Assembly: GCA_030431825.1 (NCBI GenBank)
Contig: JAUIIJ010000026.1
Coordinates: forward strand, 1 to 64,000
Length of the DNA: 64,000 nt
Reading direction: 5' to 3'
Source of the DNA: Alphaproteobacteria bacterium
Lineage (GTDB): Bacteria > Pseudomonadota > Alphaproteobacteria > Rhodobacterales > Rhodobacteraceae
Below the pieces are notes generated by a model that saw only the letters and a program-made list of their open reading frames with translations, was not told the DNA's origin and searched no databases. Within the stretch, counting starts at the first letter, position 1. Every line of letters begins with the position of its first letter. The translations under genes were made by a program, and so were the position numbers. Shown in pieces: positions 61,199 through 64,000 of this stretch.

Positions 61199-63055
61199 AT
61201 GAGCACACCTCCCAAATCCTCGGCCGAACTGCTGAGGTGGTTGTGGCGTGGCTATCTGCATCAGCACACCGGCACCATGGCCTTCGCGATGCTGTTCATG
61301 CTGATCGAAGGCAGCATGATCGGCGCGATCAGCTACATGATGCAACCGATGTTCGACGAGATATTCGTCGCCGGGAACAGCAGCGCGTTGGGCTGGGTCA
61401 GTGTCACGTTCCTGGTCATCTTCACCGTTCGCGGTCTTGCCGGCGTCACCCAGAAACTGCTTCTGGCCCATGTGTCGCAGATCAGCGGGGCGCATCTGAG
61501 GATCGACCTTCTGAAACGGCTGATCAATCAGGACACATCGTTTCACCAGACCCATCCACCGGGATTCCTGATCCAGCGGGTACAGGGCGATGTGAATTCG
61601 ATCGACATCGTGTGGCGCGGAATCATAACCGGCGCGGGCAAGGACCTGGTCTCGCTGATCGTTCTGCTGGGTGTTGCGGTGAATATCGACTGGGCCTGGA
61701 CCGCCATCATGCTGGTCGGCGTGCCGCTGATGTTCCTGCCCATCGGCGTGGCGCAACGCTATGTGCGCAAGAAGGCCGCAATCGCGCGTGACCTCGGCGC
61801 GATCCTGTCGACACGGCTTGACGAGGTGTTTCACGGCATCGTTCCGATCAAGCTGAACAGCCTGGAAAACTATCAGGTCAAACGCTATGCCGATTACACC
61901 GATACTTTCCGGCGCGCGCAGCTGCGTGCGACCTTCGGCACGTCGTCGATCACCGCGATGATCGACATGATGGCCGGTATCGGCTTCATGGGCGTTCTTC
62001 TGTATGGCGGATCCGAAATCATTGCCGGCGACAAGACGGTGGGCCAGTTCATGAGCTTCTTTACCGCCATCGGGCTGGCCTTTGACCCGATGCGCCGGCT
62101 CGCCAGTCTGAGCGGCGCATGGCAATCCGCTGCGGCGTCGATCGAGCGCCTCAAGGAATTGATGGACGAGCCGATCCTGCTGACGTCGCCAGACTCTCCC
62201 GTTGCGCCTCCAAAGGGGCTTCCCGATGTGGAACTCGAACACGTATCGCTCAGCTATGGCGATGCCAAAGTGCTGCGCGACCTGTCGCTGAGCGCCGAAG
62301 CGGGCAAGACCACTGCGCTGGTCGGGGCTTCCGGGGCGGGCAAATCCACGATCTTCAATCTGCTGACCCGTCTCGTCGATCCGCAGGAAGGGTCCGTCAA
62401 GCTCGGCGGAGTCGACGTTCGCTCGATGGAACTGCCGAAATTGCGCGGCCTGTTTTCCGTCGTCAGCCAGGACGCCCTGCTGTTTGACGAAACCCTGCGC
62501 GACAACATCCTGCTGGGGCGCACCGATGTGACCGACGAGGATCTGAAACCGGTGCTGGACGCCGCCCATGTTTCGGATTTCATCGGCAAGCTGCCGGACG
62601 GCCTGAACACCCGCGTCGGCCCGCGCGGCTCTGCGCTGTCCGGCGGCCAGCGACAACGGGTGGTGATCGCACGTGCATTGCTGCGCAACACGCCGATCCT
62701 GTTGCTCGACGAAGCGACGAGCGCGCTTGACGCACAGTCCGAGAAGGTGGTTCAGTCCGCCCTCGACCGGCTGGCAGGTGGGCGCACGTCGCTGGTCATC
62801 GCGCACCGCCTTTCGACGATCATCAACGCCGACAAGATCATCGTGATGGATCGGGGCCAGGTTGTCGATTCGGGCACCCATGCCGAGTTGCTGGAGCGTG
62901 GCGGCATCTATGCCGACCTCTATCATCTGCAATTCCAGGGCGGAAAGACGGTGATCGACCCGCAGGGGGCCGCCGCGCTCGCGGCGCATGCGCCGCACCT
63001 GTCCAGGCCGCGTGCGTCCTGGTTCCGCCGGATCGGCCAAAAACTCCTCGGATGA
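61199..63055 (+). CDS. MsbA-like ABC transporter, fused permease/ATPase (start could be 61139)
   Basis: Walker A LVGASGAGKSTIFNLLTRLVDP, LSGGQRQRVVIARALLRNTPILLLDEATSALD. Confidence 0.93.
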   Translation: MSTPPKSSAELLRWLWRGYLHQHTGTMAFAMLFMLIEGSMIGAISYMMQPMFDEIFVAGNSSALGWVSVTFLVIFTVRGLAGVTQKLLLAHVSQISGAHLRIDLLKRLINQDTSFHQTHPPGFLIQRVQGDVNSIDIVWRGIITGAGKDLVSLIVLLGVAVNIDWAWTAIMLVGVPLMFLPIGVAQRYVRKKAAIARDLGAILSTRLDEVFHGIVPIKLNSLENYQVKRYADYTDTFRRAQLRATFGTSSITAMIDMMAGIGFMGVLLYGGSEIIAGDKTVGQFMSFFTAIGLAFDPMRRLASLSGAWQSAAASIERLKELMDEPILLTSPDSPVAPPKGLPDVELEHVSLSYGDAKVLRDLSLSAEAGKTTALVGASGAGKSTIFNLLTRLVDPQEGSVKLGGVDVRSMELPKLRGLFSVVSQDALLFDETLRDNILLGRTDVTDEDLKPVLDAAHVSDFIGKLPDGLNTRVGPRGSALSGGQRQRVVIARALLRNTPILLLDEATSALDAQSEKVVQSALDRLAGGRTSLVIAHRLSTIINADKIIVMDRGQVVDSGTHAELLERGGIYADLYHLQFQGGKTVIDPQGAAALAAHAPHLSRPRASWFRRIGQKLLG

Positions 63056-63077
63056 TGGCCACCGCGCCTGTACCGGC

Positions 63078-63761
63078 TCAGCGCCGGTACGAAGCGGCGA
63101 GCCTCTCGGGATCGGCGCCCGCAAAATAACGCGCGAGGGTCCAGAGGTTCCTGGCACCGCGGCGCAGCCAGCCCGCCTTGCGATAGCGTTCCGCACTGGT
63201 GAAGGCGCGTACAGGCAGCGGGATCAGGGGGCGGGGCAAGGCACGGACCAGCGCAACATCCTCCATCAACGGCTGATCGGGATAGCCCCCCGCCCTGTCA
63301 TGCACGGCGCGCTGCATCAGCAGCCCCTGATCGCCATAGGGCAATCCGAAGAGCCGCGAGCGCAGGTTGGCCCATCCAGCGACCCATGCCGGCATCAGAC
63401 CGCGTTCGCAGAAAGCCAGACGGAAATAGGCGCTGCGCCCTTGCCCGGCTGCCAGATGCGCGCCCACCGCGGCGGCCCATCCCGGTTCAAGCCGGGTATC
63501 CGCGTGCAGCACCAGCAGCCATCTTCCCCTCGCCCTTGCAATCCCGCGGCGCAGTTGCCCCCCGCGCGAGGCGGGGCCGCGGATCAGCACGGCGCCAGCC
63601 TCGTCGGCGATACGACAGGTGGCGTCGGTGCTGCCGCCGTCCGACACGATCAATTCACGGATCAGCCCCGCCGAGAGCCCCTCCATCAGCGCGGCGAGAC
63701 AGCCCGGCAGATGCGCCTGCGCGTTCAGGGTCGGAATGACAATCGAGATTTCGGCCGGCAT
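63078..63761 (-). CDS. TIGR04283-type family 2 glycosyltransferase
   Basis: ISIVIPTLNAQAHLPGCLAAL, ELIVSDGGSTDATCRIADEAGA, GRGGQLRRGIARARGRWLLVLHADTRLEPGW-like region. Confidence 0.88.
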   Translation of the reverse strand: MPAEISIVIPTLNAQAHLPGCLAALMEGLSAGLIRELIVSDGGSTDATCRIADEAGAVLIRGPASRGGQLRRGIARARGRWLLVLHADTRLEPGWAAAVGAHLAAGQGRSAYFRLAFCERGLMPAWVAGWANLRSRLFGLPYGDQGLLMQRAVHDRAGGYPDQPLMEDVALVRALPRPLIPLPVRAFTSAERYRKAGWLRRGARNLWTLARYFAGADPERLAASYRR

Positions 63762-63828
63762 CGGGGCTTCCCTGTTGTTTCCGGCAGGCATACCTATATG
63801 TCGGGGCAAGTCAAACCAGGAGGCCGCC

Positions 63829-64000
63829 ATGTCCGCCCGACGCATTCTCAAGCTCGCCGGTCGAGATACCGAAACCTTCCTTCAGGGATTGATCACCAAT
63901 GACATCGCTGGCCTTGACGGGGGGCTGATCTACGCGGCCCTGCTCACCCCGCAGGGCAAGTTCATCGCCGACTTCTTCCTGCTGCGCCAGGATGATGGCG
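63829..64000 (+). CDS. ygfZ: YgfZ/GcvT-domain folate-binding protein (partial, runs off window)
   Basis: MSARRILKLAGRDTETFLQGLITNDIAGLDGGLIYAALLTPQGKFIADFFLLRQDDG; AGGAGG upstream. Confidence 0.82.
   Translation, partial: MSARRILKLAGRDTETFLQGLITNDIAGLDGGLIYAALLTPQGKFIADFFLLRQDDG

Noticed and set aside
61127-63196. 689-aa minus-strand ORF
   Set aside because: Shadow of the ABC transporter gene; low-complexity His/Gln/Arg-rich translation.
1-64000. tRNA or rRNA genes
   Set aside because: No T-loop GGTTCRANTCC-type plus acceptor arrangement or rRNA sequence was recognised by eye; a tRNAscan/Infernal run would be decisive.

Overview
High-GC alphaproteobacterial chromosome segment, most likely Rhodobacteraceae (Roseobacter-like), inferred from gene content and order. 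It is almost fully coding, with about 55 genes. The left edge (about 1-2840) is a cluster of insertion sequences: an IS3-type end inserted into a second IS3 orfA, followed by an IS1182-type element. Next comes a beta-oxidation cluster (MerR, two acyl-CoA dehydrogenases, GST, thiolase, cupin, fadB). Other blocks are a sulfotransferase / VPLPA-CTERM divergent pair, an acyl-CoA synthetase, a nucleoside salvage operon (cdd-deoA-deoB-upp), maeB, prpE, an amidase, nadK, glyA, an alanine/glycine symporter, lepA, an RTX beta-propeller protein, LysR/LMW-PTP/sirtuin, PCu(A)C, rpmB, meaB/hrpB, metR/metF, an orphan form-II CoxL-like gene, valS, an AT-rich island gene, aminotransferases, an MsbA-like ABC exporter, and a partial ygfZ at the right edge. 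No rRNA, tRNA or CRISPR array was recognised. The non-coding signals are the most interesting part: (i) a two-copy, about 105-bp nested-palindrome repeat (27634-27738 and 40248-40352) that supplies stop codons or C-termini to neighbouring genes; (ii) a perfect FNR/FnrL-type box (33577-33590) upstream of a tiny membrane protein, with an orphan intrinsic terminator on its other side (possible sRNA); (iii) TTTGCAAA motifs upstream of prpE; (iv) an IS1182-like inverted-repeat mini-element carrying an intrinsic terminator downstream of valS; (v) a structured, tandem-repeat-bearing intergenic region (27740-28102) between convergent genes. None of these is proven here. They are read by eye from the sequence, and no searches were run.
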